Assembly (NCBI GenBank): GCA_963971425.1
Contig: OZ020518.1
Span: 4,786,263 to 4,850,262, forward strand
Direction of reading: 5' to 3'
DNA length: 64,000 nucleotides
Source: Bryoerythrophyllum caledonicum
Lineage: Eukaryota; Streptophyta; Bryopsida; Pottiales; Pottiaceae
How positions within the stretch are numbered: position 1 is the stretch's first letter; each line of letters starts with the position of its first letter. The position numbers and the translations under genes are program-made. A model generated the notes under the pieces. The model had not been told where the DNA came from, searched no databases, and saw nothing but the letters and a program-made list of their open reading frames with translations. Shown here piece after piece: positions 12,350-23,338 of this stretch.

Positions 12350-13312
12350 AACCACTAATGAAACAATCCACGTCAAGCAATTTAAGTCCATGACCTGACC
12401 AAGTAAAAATCGTCTCTGTGGTTCTGAAATCCCAGGCACATCGGTGGTGCCAGTGGGAAATCCCATGGCTCTCTCTCTCTCATCTGCATTGGGTTCTACC
12501 ATCTCTTGAGACACTGAATCCCAAACAAGTCCAGGTCCATTATCCTTGAAAGGATAAGACCTTGCAAAACTAACCAACGTGGGCAAGGCCTTACGTCGTT
12601 CCTCCTTGCGGTTAACCACCGCTAATGGTGTCTGGTCATCGTGATACACGCGCCGTGGTGTCCTGTGAGGATCGAAAATGTAACTCACATACACATCTGG
12701 GCGTTTAATACGACCCACCGCGGACTGTAGCAATTCTGCTGGTGCCAGGTTTGTCCACCACAAGCGTGGTCTATATGCCCTGGACCCTACTGCAGCCGCA
12801 TCAATTAACACTGGCAATCCCAGAGTCTGATGGATCCTATGCATACTCTCGAGTGTCCTGGACCTCGAACTGCTCACCACGGGCACGTTCTCCACAATAT
12901 AACCAGGCGGTTGCCTCTGAGAAGTCTCAAGTAATCGAATCACTCGAATCATGTCTAAGAACCTAGAAGAACGGGAATCCTCTAACCCATTCTGATTGCA
13001 TGCCATAGACATGCCTTGGCAAGGCCATCCTACAATGACAAGGTCCACAGGACCCACGCGGTGATTGTCATCATCTGACAACAAAGAAATATCACCCACA
13101 AGAGTAGAGAAAGAGGTTTTGATGGCACTAGTGGCCAACAATTCTGGAAATTGAGTCCTCAGTCTCCGTCTGTGACGTTTGGCAACATGTCTTGCTGCTT
13201 CATCCACATTCACGTAAATGTAGCGCTTAACCTTGATCCCGGCTTGTAAAACAGCTGCCAGGCCTGTGCCAATTCCTCCAAAGAGCTCCAATAATACGAT
13301 ACCATCCATTGG
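12350..13312 (-). other. DNMT3-like C5-cytosine DNA methyltransferase domain inside the retroelement
   Basis: Within the 646-residue product at 11,969-13,909 the domain spans about residues 200-520. Motif I is VLLELFGGIGTGLAAV (205-220), motif IV is GWPCQGMS with catalytic C297, motif VI is YIVENVPV (337-344, ENV), and motif VIII is RAYRPRLWW (377-385). A motif IX/X-like end is PGISEPQRRFLLGQVMDLN. The order I-IV-VI-VIII-X is conventional, not the rearranged DRM order. The stretch LPVLIDAAAVGSRAYRPRLWW resembles DNMT3 around motif VIII. Such enzymes transfer methyl from AdoMet to cytosine C5 in DNA. DNMT genes captured by retrotransposons have been reported in charophytes and dinoflagellates. 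Confidence 0.85.
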
Positions 13313-13924
13313 TGTCTTCCAATGGATGGTAGCAGTGTCTAACGGAGGCCCCATGTCTTGATCAACTCCAGTCTCCTGTTGCATCTGTGGTAGCAATGAT
13401 TGTTGCCATGCTTCTTCCACTACTAACTCCGCGGCCTTCCTCAACTGGATGGTGTTACTCCATGCCGCCTCAATCCCAGGTCTATATCCTTCTTCCTCTC
13501 CACCACTCGTGTTGCCCATGTAGGCATCCACCTTCTCTGAAATGTGGTCAACCATAGAAGGGTCCTCAAAACCTACCTGAAACCATGAAGGTTTCATGTT
13601 CATACATCCAGAGAAGGCAAACAGGTCAGCTAAGTTACCAGTAAGAACTCGAACAAATCGAGCTGGCAGCTGAGCCTTCCGCCCATCTCCTGCTTGCCAT
13701 CCTGGTCTATAGCTTGCTGACTCCTCCCAGAAATCCAAGGTGAATCCCATAGGGTATAGCACCGCCGAGCCCACCAAGACGTCATACGACTTGGCCTCAG
13801 TAACGACCGCCTTCACCTTCATAGAACTGGCATTTGCCACATCACTTTGGTTGAGTTGTAAAACTAACTTAGCCCTTGTGATCCCTGTGGCGTGCTCTGT
13901 ACCCCCCATGGATGTGCTAATGGT

Positions 13925-15964
13925 CTAGGGACACTTCTCCAAAGTATCCCCAGTTAATCCCAACCCTTCCATAGTAGACGCTCCCAGCATCAAAGGTTGA
14001 GCTCCCGAATCCAGAAGCACACGTCGAGGTACAAATATCTTCCCCTTAGGCCCAACGAGTTGGAAAATACCTTGGGAATTATCAACCACTACCACGCCAG
14101 AGGTAATGGATGATCTTCCAATCGCAGGTCTAGCGGCCATTGTCTTCACACGCATAGCTGCTGAAAGCAGCCCCTCCACGCTGTCACTCTGACTCTCCTC
14201 TGCTTGGATGATCTTTGACTTCAACACATTCACCCCCGTGGAGTTATCCAACTCACACCTTGAGGCTACACTTTTCAAAACCTCTGCCAAACTGAAGCCA
14301 TCCTGTGACAACATCTTAGCAGAAAATAACGAGGCTTCCCACACGGAAGTAGTTGCCTCCATAAATGCTGCAGAACCTCCTATGAGTCCTCCAGCTCGTG
14401 GTAAGGCTCGTGTGGGTGTCGCCACTGGTTGTGGTGGAGGCACCATGGACGACGTGGGTACCATCTCTTCTAACGTGAAGGATTGTGGCAACCTGGCTTG
14501 TCGGTTATCTTTTCCATGGTGTGGATCGAGAGTCGGAGTAGCTCCACGTGGAATATCCTTAGAAACTGGAGTATGGCTTCGTGTGAGAGCATAGGCCTCA
14601 TGTGTGCCATCCTTGATGGCAAGTGCCATGCCACTCAACATAAAATCTCCAAATTCATCATCCATTGAGCTAAAACCGCCCCCAGCATGAAAATTGGGAG
14701 TAACCTGAGGCTTGCTACCTACCACATTGGTACTCGCACTCATAGCTTCCATCTTGGCCTCCAACTCGGCGAATTTGGCCTTCCAGCTCTTCTTTTCCCC
14801 TCCAGTGGTCTTGGACTCCTTGTCCTTGCCTCCTTTAGCTCCCTTACTTCCCGTGGGCTTTAACTCTGGATAGAGCTTCCAGCAGCTGGCCTCTGCATGC
14901 CCCTTGGCACCACAACCCGAGCAAAAACATCCAATCTGAGGTGTGGAAGTCTTACCTTCCTTGCAATCCTTTCTTTGATGTCCTGGCTTCCCACATTTGA
15001 AGCACAAGGCACCAGATTCTGTAGTATACGAAGGAATGGCCACCTTGGCCACCTTAACCTTCTCTGGGACCTTCTCTTCACGTTTGAAAAAGCCCATGGC
15101 TGCCTTCTCTTCCAGTAAGTTTATCTCAATCCGCTCCGAAGTCTCAAAAACAAACCGTAGTGTCGTGGGTACTCCCAATCGCAACGCCTCATTGCGAACC
15201 AAGGTCTTCAACTCCTTATCCAGGATACTGTACCAATGTTGCACTGCCTGTTGTTCTGTAACTCCGTGAGTGGCTGAGATTAGTCTCCTTAATCTCGCAT
15301 GAGCCTCTCTCAGAGACTCGTCACCTCCACGTGTGAAGGAACGTAGGGCCTTCATCTTGTCCGCCCTCTGTCCTTGGTAGTCTCTATGGAGTTGCACAAA
15401 AAATCCCACGGTGGGATTAAATGGAGGTGGATGATTTACAAGTACCTCTGACTGCTCCACATCCTCCGTTGTGCTCGTGTCTTCCTCCATCTTCCCTTTG
15501 GACAAGCGTGGAGGTATCACCCTCGGTGCTCCACCGAACACGTCCACGTAGTTCGGTGCGTAGAAGTCTCTCCAGGCCATGATTTCGGTGAAATGAGCCG
15601 CCTCGAACTCTTCGTAGTTCGCCAGTGGCGCTCCCTCCAGACACCCGAACAAGGCTCTCCATACCATATACGGATTGAAGTTGGGGTTACGTGACTTCTG
15701 GAGTTCACACCACATGGTGAACTCCCTCTTGAAGTCATCGACTTCGATGGTGCCCGTGGCACCTGAAAATCTTCGTACCCCTCTTTCTCCACCTCCATGT
15801 GGTGAAGCCATTTCCTCCCAATCAAAATATGATTGGTAAGGCTTTATGGGTAAGACTGAAACCTGATCACTCACTTGCGGGCTTTCTAAAAATTCCTCCT
15901 CTTCCACCAGTGGCAAATCACTCCCCTCTGCCTCTTCCGATTGACCAAGAATTTCAGACAACAC
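13925..15964 (-). other. Gag region with CCHC knuckles and protease-like end (fossil retroelement)
   Basis: The region encodes an acidic N-terminus, a capsid-like middle segment, and two zinc knuckles (CFKCGKPGHQRKDC and CSGCGAKGHAEASC). A Lys-rich linker follows. Near the C-terminus, RRVLLDSGAQPLMLG has the DSGA signature of a retropepsin-type aspartic protease. The arrangement is that of a Ty3/Gypsy Gag followed by protease. Confidence 0.75.
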
Positions 15965-16194
15965 TCTTTCACTAGCATCTACTGAGAAGGGGGTGTTTCT
16001 ACGTGTAAACCCGGGACCCTTCCAGTTCTCCAGATTGCTAGTTTCGTGATCTACTCGAATAAATGCCAGGCTTCATGGGTCCCTCTCATCTGTGGAGCAT
16101 AGATTGTAGGTATAACTTCCCAATCCAATAACTCTAACCTAAGAGTATCCCACACACTCGAGGCACGCTCTTGCCACGTATTAACCTCCCACTG

Positions 16195-16713
16195 CTAGGT
16201 AGTGTGGAATAGAAATCCTTCGTTCTCGAACTCGGTGAAAATGAGGGAGAAGGTGGGTAACTGGATGCCTGAAGAGAAGTCCTCAACCTCTATACCATAT
16301 CTGGATCCAGAATTTCGAAGAACCACGGCCTTACCTCCAGTTACCAAGTCTTTGACCCCCACTTGCCCGCGAGCACGGCACAGCGGTGCTGAAATTCCCT
16401 CCTTTGTCCGAAGTGAACGAATATTTTGGACCCCACCTAGTGAAGTCCAATACTTCACTGATTCCGCACTCAACACCTTCGTGTCTGGTTTGTGCAAACT
16501 CTGAGGCCCCGTACGAGATTTCGCTATGGGTGAAAGCTCAAAGTCCCCGTGGCTACCACTTGCTGTGGCTAGGGAACCTTTCACTCGTAGGCTCTGCAAA
16601 CAATCGATCAAGGTGTCCAACACTTCACCATCAATTTCTACCTTCGGCCCACTAGTCCTCTCGGGCTTCTTAGACTTACCTCTTCCCTCCATGGTCCATA
16701 ACTCAAGTCTCAA
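16195..16713 (-). other. Unassigned product upstream of Gag in the retroelement
   Basis: This 172-residue frame lies on the same strand as Gag and just before it in element orientation. It has a basic N-terminus (GRGKSKKPERTSGPKVEIDGE) and no motif I recognise. It may be an extra element gene or leader-encoded product, or simply chance. Confidence 0.35.
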
Positions 16714-16829
16714 ATATCCTTGAAATTCTCAAACCATATTAATAGAGTCCCTGCAAAGTGCTACGAATCCACTTTTCGCTCCACCAGGTGCTATGAGTAT
16801 AAAATCATCTTTCAACCTCCTGGTAGTCA

Positions 16830-17720
16830 ATGTTGGTACTCGGGTAATCTCATACGCAAACCCTACCTAACCTCATACAGGTAGGGCAACCACCAATATG
16901 GTCCCAGTCTCGGTTACCAACCCCCACAGCCGGTCATCAACCCGACTGCTGGTTATCAACACGAGTGCAGGTCATCAACCCCACACCCGGTCAACAACCA
17001 AGGGGCCGGGTTTAAACCAAGCACCAGACATCAGCCTTAACCCGAGTATAATCACACTCACCCGGGTATCAGTAGAACCAAGCGAGGGTGTGAATCCTGC
17101 ACCAGGGTAACAAACCCACACCTGGGTATCAAATCCTGTCACCGGGTACCATAGTCCCCACCGGGTATAAACCCACACCAGGGTATCCTGCACAAGGACC
17201 GGGTCTCAGGAACAAAACCGGGTAACAACACCACTGCCGGATATCATACACTCTGCCGGGTCCTAAACAGTCAGCCGGGCATAAGTACCAGAACAGGGTA
17301 TCAGGAAGATCGGATATCAGGCAAACAGGGTACCAGTAACATCCTGGGTATCAGCACCAACATTGATATGATCACCCACAGCCGGGTACCAATCCACGAA
17401 CCGGGTATAACTCAATAAATAGGATATTAACTAGACAGGCGGGTATCAGGTCACTAACCAGGTATCAGGCCCTAACCGAGTATCAGACCCCTGACCGGGT
17501 ATCAGACCCCTAGCCGGGTATCAAACCCCTAACCGGGTATCAAAACCCTAACCGGGTATCAATGCGTTCAGTGGGTCTCAGCAAGTACCGGATATAAGTA
17601 AGAGGAGGGTATAAATAACTATGAAACAGGCGGGTATAATTATAGGAACACGTATCAATAGCAGCGCCGGGCAGAGTGTCCACGACCGGGTACCAAGTCA
17701 CAGACCGGGCAGAGTACCGA
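16830..17720. repeat. GGGTATCA minisatellite (about 20-bp unit)
   Basis: About 890 bp is made of degenerate direct repeats of roughly 19-21 bp around a core ACCGGGTATCA. The best-ordered run is at about 17,440-17,570 (CCGGGTATCAGACCCCTAA-type units). I estimate around 40 units. It starts just beyond the 5' end of the Gag-side retroelement region, so it may sit in that element's leader or be an independent array. Confidence 0.8.
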
Positions 17721-19390
17721 AGCGCACTGTCTGCGTTGGGCCTGTGTGCCCGCCTCGCCGTATCTGTGCACACAGACACAATTCCTGTGAATACCGCAGT
17801 GTCTGTGGATGCGAGTGTATCGCGTCTCACCTTCGCGTCTGCTTGACTCTCCCGCCCACACCTCTCACGTCAAACTTCGATCACTCAATACCCAAAGCTC
17901 ACCGCCTGTGCACTCCTCTCGTACTCACCACCGACTTGCACTAACTTCCAATCCAAACCTGGATTCGAGACAAGTGCTACTGCAGGCAGATGATCTCAGT
18001 TGGAGGCGCGCGAACTGGGAGACAAGAGAGTCTAGGAGTTGCTATTTCAGCTGGATGCATCGTCTGCTGTTTCAGCTGGATACAATACAGAGGGAGGAGA
18101 TCTCCAGAGCCCCGATCCACCAGCGGCGCCGCGCCAGTAGCGTGCAGCGACTTGTCGACGAACACGTCCTCCCCTGCAATCTGTCCGCTCGACACCTCCA
18201 TCACAGATTGCTCGCGCTACTGCTGCAAAACCTGCGTCTACACACACCAAAAACCGCCTATGCAAGCACCGCCCTCCTGCTCAACACCCGGGCTCACCTC
18301 TCCCTGCAGCCTCGCTTGGCTCACCTTTTGTTGCAGTTGCTTTTCCCTTCTTGGCGTTTCGAGGAGTGAGCTTCACCCGGTACTTGCATCCCTGCAGAGC
18401 CTGGTAAGGGACACACATAGGAACCGCGTACAGCAACACATCACTTGTGGTTGGGCACCCTGTGAGCGAGTCCAGCTCCGTCAGCTTCTCTCGCTCGTCG
18501 TCTCCCGATAAGCAGCCTCGAGAAGGGCTTGCACGCAAATACCTCCAAGCTCGGCTGCGCGCACTTCACCGCCAACGTCTCGAGCCCTGCAACCACCGAA
18601 GACCACCACTACGCGAACCTGCGTCGTGCAGCGCCTCTCAACGTCCACCTTCCTCAACGTCAACAGACTCCGTCAAATGTGGATCTACTCTTTCATCCTC
18701 GGATGAGACGCCAAGTCAACGGATCTTCATCCGCGTGTAGTGGAAAGTCACTCTCCACCACTCCTCCTCTAACTTTATCTAATGAACCTCATCCATCTTC
18801 TCTAAGTATGCTTGAGGTTTTGCAACAAAATTTCAGCACTAAAACATTGCTCAAAAACACCCTAAACACAACATTTTGAGGGTTTTAAGTGTCACTAAAT
18901 CACTAGGAATACACTCATATCATAATGATGATCTTTCTCAAGTAATAAACAAGTAGAAAATACTCATAAACTACACATAGTCAAGCCAATGCCATTCTTA
19001 AAGAATGGTCGCATAATAACAATGAAGTTTAAGAAGTACACATAAGCACGCACTCTCTCACTCCATCACGTGGGAGACTCAACTTGAGAAAGATGAGTCT
19101 CCCCACACTACACGTGGAGGTCATTTGGACTCCAAGTCCCAAATGAGGTGTCAAAAGACACCACCAAGGCCCTAAAAGTCAAATAACACTAATACTAACT
19201 CTAATTAACAACTAGAGCTAGCATCTAGGGTTTCCTTGGGCCATTTAACCTCCTAGTTGGTTTACAACGTGTAAACCAACCTCCACAAACCCTCCAACAC
19301 GTCGAACTTGACAAGGGAGACATTTTTCTCCTTGCAAACTCAGTCAACGCCACCATGGCAGGTGTGGAGGCGGGAAGGGGAAGGAAGGGG
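17721..19390. other. GC-rich then AT-rich stretch, no gene recognised
   Basis: The stretch 17,721-18,740 is GC-rich and may belong to the terminal region of the neighbouring retroelement, but no second copy was found on the other side. From 18,760 the sequence turns AT-rich. Two small stem-loops lie at about 19,072-19,108 (GGGAGACTCA/TGAGTCTCCC) and 19,147-19,164. These could mark an unrelated LTR or transcript end. No coding signal is convincing. Confidence 0.3.
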
Positions 19391-19454
19391 AAGTAAAAGT
19401 GTGTTGAGGTATGCTTGAGGTGTACCTCAAGCACACCTCAACACACTTTTACTT
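19391..19454. repeat. Near-perfect 31-bp palindrome with 2-nt loop
   Basis: Left arm 19,391-19,421 and right arm 19,424-19,454 are reverse complements with a single mismatch and only GT between them (AAGTAAAAGTGTGTTGAGGT...). It could extrude as a cruciform, be two element ends joined head to head, or give a hairpin RNA. Confidence 0.85.
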
Positions 19455-19882
19455 TTTACTTTTGGTTGTTACTATCCAAGGAGAAGCGAAGATTGGATGT
19501 TCATGCATGGAAAACCGAATAGTATATAAGAGAAGAGATATGGTAAGCCACCACTATAATTCCACTTCTCGCTTGTGCAATTATTGTGTTTGATCATATT
19601 GTCGCCAATATTGCCATCCGGGTGTGGATGTATTTGCCACATCCGCACTTATGACGCCATAAGCGTTGCCAAATTGTTCAATTTAAATATAATTTTTTTT
19701 AATTCACTCTCGCTAGTGAGAATAGGGTCCTTCACCAAAGCGGCCAATTTTACAACGACAGGTGAAAAATAATTAGCCTCCCTGAGTACTTTAGAATCCA
19801 CGGTATCACATGTCGCTCATCCTGCCTTAAAACATAAAAAATTGGCTGGCATCGAATCCAGGCCTCGAGTTTTAGCTCCTGA

Positions 19883-20318
19883 GAGCACCTCCACCGCAGG
19901 CTCCCATCCCGGCAGACCTGTCAGGTTTGGTGGGTCTGGAGGAAGGTGCTCCCCCACCGCGCTGGTTGGGGCCGCCAAACCGGTCCGGCGGGATGGAGGG
20001 AGTTGGGAGCAAGCCTGGAAAAGGAGAGAATATGGCGGGGGACTGAAAATTTCACCGGGGCTAGGCCACCAATTTGGTTCTAGCACGTGGTGGAGCAACA
20101 ATGGCTGTGGGAGTGGCCGCCACTGACAGTCCATTCACTGCGTTTTTGCATGGATCCACAGCAAGGCTTTTATTATGAGAGCCAGGTTTCCAGGCTGGAT
20201 AACCTTGCTCCCTACTAGCGCTGCGCTAGGAGCCTTGCAGCCCAACCACGGGCCAGGATTTAGGGCCAAAACCCTGGGCAGTCTCCACCGGGCTGGCGCG
20301 TCCCTGGTGGAGGTGCTC
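19883..20318. mobile_element. Harbinger/Tourist-like MITE (436 bp)
   Basis: The termini are GAGCACCTCCACC and GGTGGAGGTGCTC, flanked by TGA (19,880-19,882) and TAA (20,319-20,321). The uninterrupted site occurs in the kinase blocks near 3,814 and 33,811-33,816, where TTCCTAACGTC or TTCCTAAAGTC reads straight through. The element therefore inserted at TAA, and one duplicate later changed to TGA. TWA-type target use and GAGCACCTCCA ends fit PIF/Harbinger. The interior is GC-rich and non-coding. Confidence 0.8.
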
Positions 20319-20321
20319 TAA

Positions 20322-20560
20322 CGTCAACCTGTCACTGATTGCACAAAGGCCTTGATTCGAGCTGCTACAGTGCGCAAACATTTAACAATTGAGAAACCGA
20401 GTACCGAGCTACAGTGTTGCAGATATTATATTGTTCTTTCTCCTGCTATGGAGTTGATCGCTCCGAGCAGATTTTCATCCATTCTCCCCACGTGCCCTGC
20501 ATGGCCAACTTGTTGATTCTAGTTTGTACTCTCAATAAAACTTAGAAGATATAGAATTGG
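20322..20560 (+). repeat. Copy of dispersed segment also at 3,850-3,952 and 34,463-35,320
   Basis: The segment GATTGCACAAAGGCCTTGATTC...GAGTACCGAGCTACAGTG matches the kinase-block tails. Continuation into TTGTTCTTTCTCC...CGTGCCCTGCATGGCC matches 35,212-35,290. At about 20,432 it runs through the point where the 636-bp element at 34,570-35,205 is inserted, so it preserves that empty site. Confidence 0.7.
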
Positions 20561-20834
20561 CCCCTACTAAAGTAGACTTCAGAAGGTACACATGAGAACA
20601 AGAAGAACTCTGGTCCCTACGAAAACCAACGTGAATGTAGTAATTGTTCATTCTCTTCACAAAGCCTCTGGCCAATGACATAGGTTAATGTTACCGAACT
20701 ACTACCCTTTTCCAAAGGAAAACATTAACTATACTAAGTGCTTCCTTACACTTGGTGCCTTTGAAATAACCGACATGTCATCAACCCAAGGTCTTTTTGC
20801 ATACCCATACAAGGTCTTAAGAATCTCCACCATA

Positions 20835-20935
20835 GTTGGGTGGACTATGGTAGTAGGCACCACACTGGCGTAGAGACTTGAACTCACGACCACCTCATTG
20901 GTGTGCCATGATCCGAACCACTACTACGTACGCAT
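20835..20935 (-). mobile_element. tRNA-derived SINE fragment
   Basis: Read on the minus strand it has GTGGTTCGGATCATGGCACAC (box A-like), then GGTGGTCGTGAGTTCAAGTC (box B-like, compare GGTTCRANTCC). The same sequence is on the plus strand at about 35,440-35,530. RNA polymerase III internal promoter boxes with dispersed copies are the SINE pattern. No long A-tail is seen at this copy. Confidence 0.55.
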
Positions 20936-20955
20936 TACAGTCTAACCTTTTGAAG

Positions 20956-21172
20956 CCCTAAAAGACCAAGGCATATTAGAGGAATTTCTATTGAATTGAT
21001 TAAAAAAACTACCAAGATAAACGTTTTGAGGATGTAATTGTAGGATCTTCTAAACTTATATGAGATGTTATGGTAATTTTTTTGTTAATTTTAGCCATAT
21101 GGATTGAAAGATAACTGCAATAAAGTCAAAGTAAATTAATTGTATTTCAAATAACACTTGGTCGTTTAAGGG
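20956..21172. mobile_element. TTAA-type short element (about 217 bp)
   Basis: It begins CCCTAAAAGACCAAGG and ends GTCGTTTAAGGG, followed by TTAA at 21,173-21,176. The interior matches the element at 42,167-42,380. The left TTAA has decayed. It is a non-autonomous DNA element of the same TTAA family as 41,359-41,590. Confidence 0.6.
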
Positions 21173-21856
21173 TTAATTCAACACTAAATAATACAACAAC
21201 CTCCATTATATGACACTTTTTTTGTTTGACCAAACTTTTGTAGTCTCAAACTCCCTCTACAATATGACTATGATACTTGATACTACAACACTTTGAGACC
21301 ACTACTTTGTCATAGTATAATGGGATTAACTGCATTGGAATCATGTTATCATGTTACGAACAAGTTGTGAACGTTGGGGGACACATGCATCACAGATTAT
21401 CGTTCATCATTCTTTTCGCCATCTGCCCCTCTCTTGATTGTATGGGATTGTACGTAATTTGTACCGTTCTAACTTGAGGATTTTCTCTGTGATATTTGCA
21501 ATGTTATGAAGTTCCTATAAGCTATTCACAATACATTTCCTGTGCATATTTCTCTTAAATACTTTCTAGCAACCTTTAGGCATTTATTAATATAACCTCC
21601 ATAATGCAACAATATGGTTCAAAATGTCATATTAACAATTATGTGACACCTCAATATGGCGACATTTTCCTCGTCTGCCAAACGTGCCATATCAAAGAGG
21701 ATAGATTGTTCTAGCAAAGCGGTCATTTTTCCACTTACTACTTGTAGAATGTTATGATGTGTTTGACTTGTTTGGTCAAAAAATCACAAGAAAATGCAAC
21801 TTCTTTACTACATGAAGAAAAATCTAGGACTTGGGTTCAATAATGCTTTCATATAA

Positions 21857-22760
21857 CCCCTAAATGACAAAAGTCCCGAGGTGGGCTTTTGCAAACCACC
21901 AACACATTCTCTAGGTTACAATTTATATTTACAATCCTCAATTTTTTGTGCAAACTTGCAAGAAGACAAGAGGTACATGGGAATATATTTTTAATTTTCA
22001 TCTTACCTATGAAAAAGAAGTTATGCCATCTTAAAAATTACTCTTGAGATTGGGCATGTGGGCAACTCCAAAACTTTTGCCATGACACTCTATTATCTTG
22101 ACACTAGTATTGCTAAAAACTCTATTGTCATATTAAAATGTGAGATTTTCAATACTAGCAAGAAACTAATCCTCAACCTAAGTGAAACATTTTCACACAT
22201 TGTCGGGCAAGGTACTACAATAGCTTCTTTTTTTTCACATAAACCTTTGAGATCTTCATATTACTCACTTTTCATTTTTTCCACAACAATATATGGTGTA
22301 AACCTTTTTATTGACCATCTGAATTCTAAAACATATTGAGTTCTCAAACAATTAAAACGTGAATTGACAAATTTTGACCCTCCTCTCCTTGCACACATGT
22401 TTTGAATATGCTACACCCCTTCTTTACCTTTAAAAATTGGTGTGCAAGGAACGTGTGTCATGCTTAACATGATGGTCACAAGTCCAAACCTTTTATGGTG
22501 CAAAGATTTGACAACAAGAAGTGTGCACATCCACTCAACGCAAAGAAGAAAATGCACCGTTTCTCACTTCAAACACAATAGTCTTTTGATCTGTGCGGTC
22601 AAATTTTATGAAATGTTGTGAGTATGTTACTTAATAAGTCTCAATTTAGATCCTACAGTGAATACTGGAAATAAATTATTCTGTAACCTTCCTTTCTCTT
22701 TACAAGATAATCAACAGTTTTGAAGTGTTTTGGGTGTGAAATTGCCAAGAATTCTTAGGT
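21857..22760. mobile_element. Long TTAA-family element, copy A
   Basis: It starts CCCCTAAATGACAAAAGTCC after a TATAA flank. It shares a body of about 0.9 kb with 23,339-24,280, 26,284-27,208 and 42,385-42,970 (landmarks: GGTGGGCTTTTGCAA, TTTCACACATTGTCGGGCAA, CTCCTTGCACAC). The right end is approximate. Non-coding. Confidence 0.55.
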
Positions 22761-23338
22761 GTTATTTGTTTTGCATCGGTCTTGTCGGTGTGTTGAGATT
22801 ATCAAGGTCTTTTCACGGTTCATGTTCTTTGGCAAGTCATTAGTTTACTCGGTGTTGAAAGCCACGAGGTTCTTACTCTGAGATGTAAGCATAGCCGTTG
22901 TCGCAAGGAAATTGACTTGGCAAATGACAGAGTCCTTCCGCAACGTGATCTGTGATGCACCATCACCTGGTTTCGAACACCTCACAATTTTCTATAGGAG
23001 GAGAGTCACCCGGCGTTCCACCTTGCTTTGATTTGTTTTACCACTCATTTTTCACGTTAGATCATTATAAATAGTTGTAGCCCTCTTTGAGATTGATCCA
23101 CAGACATTCAATGCATACGGGTTGGTTCCATTTCTGAAACCACTTGACAACAAGGATACTCCACAAGAGTACAGAGATCTGAGGCAGTTCGCAGGAAGAT
23201 GGGCTTTTGCATGTCCTCACATAATGCGCTCAGTGTTAGCTTTGTGCCCCCCTTCCCTCACATGCTGCGCTCAGTGTTAGCTTTGTGCCCCCCTTCCCTC
23301 ACATGCCATCTCTTTCCTGCTGTTGCTCAAGCATTTAA
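22761..23338. other. Spacer with exon-like fragment and 41-bp tandem duplication
   Basis: The plus-strand stretch 23,090-23,205 translates to IDPQTFNAYGLVPFLKPLDNKDTP..., which looks protein-like but is not recognised; it may be an exon remnant. Two 41-bp direct repeats (TGCGCTCAGTGTTAGCTTTG...) lie at 23,225-23,265 and 23,266-23,306. Confidence 0.35.

Larger units (their letters stand above)
8831..16713 (-). mobile_element. Fossil Ty3/Gypsy-like retroelement with a DNMT3-like methyltransferase and PHD finger
   Basis: The element is read on the minus strand. Parts in order: an unassigned N-terminal product (about 16,195-16,713); Gag with two CCHC knuckles and protease-like sequence (about 13,925-15,964); a C5-DNA methyltransferase (about 12,350-13,312); reverse transcriptase and RNase H (about 10,480-11,770); integrase (about 9,150-10,060); and a PHD finger at the extreme end (about 8,831-8,950). 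RT-RH-INT order is that of Ty3/Gypsy. The element looks broken, with roughly two to three breaks, although some product boundaries may be normal for the family. Domain motifs are well preserved, so it is probably not very old. LTRs were not recognised, so the true ends are unknown. Confidence 0.85.

Noticed and set aside
16830-17720. Regular repeats considered as a CRISPR array or telomeric remnant (some units contain CCCTAA)
   Set aside because: Units are degenerate with no fixed repeat/spacer alternation, the setting is eukaryotic, and CCCTAA appears only by chance in a few units.
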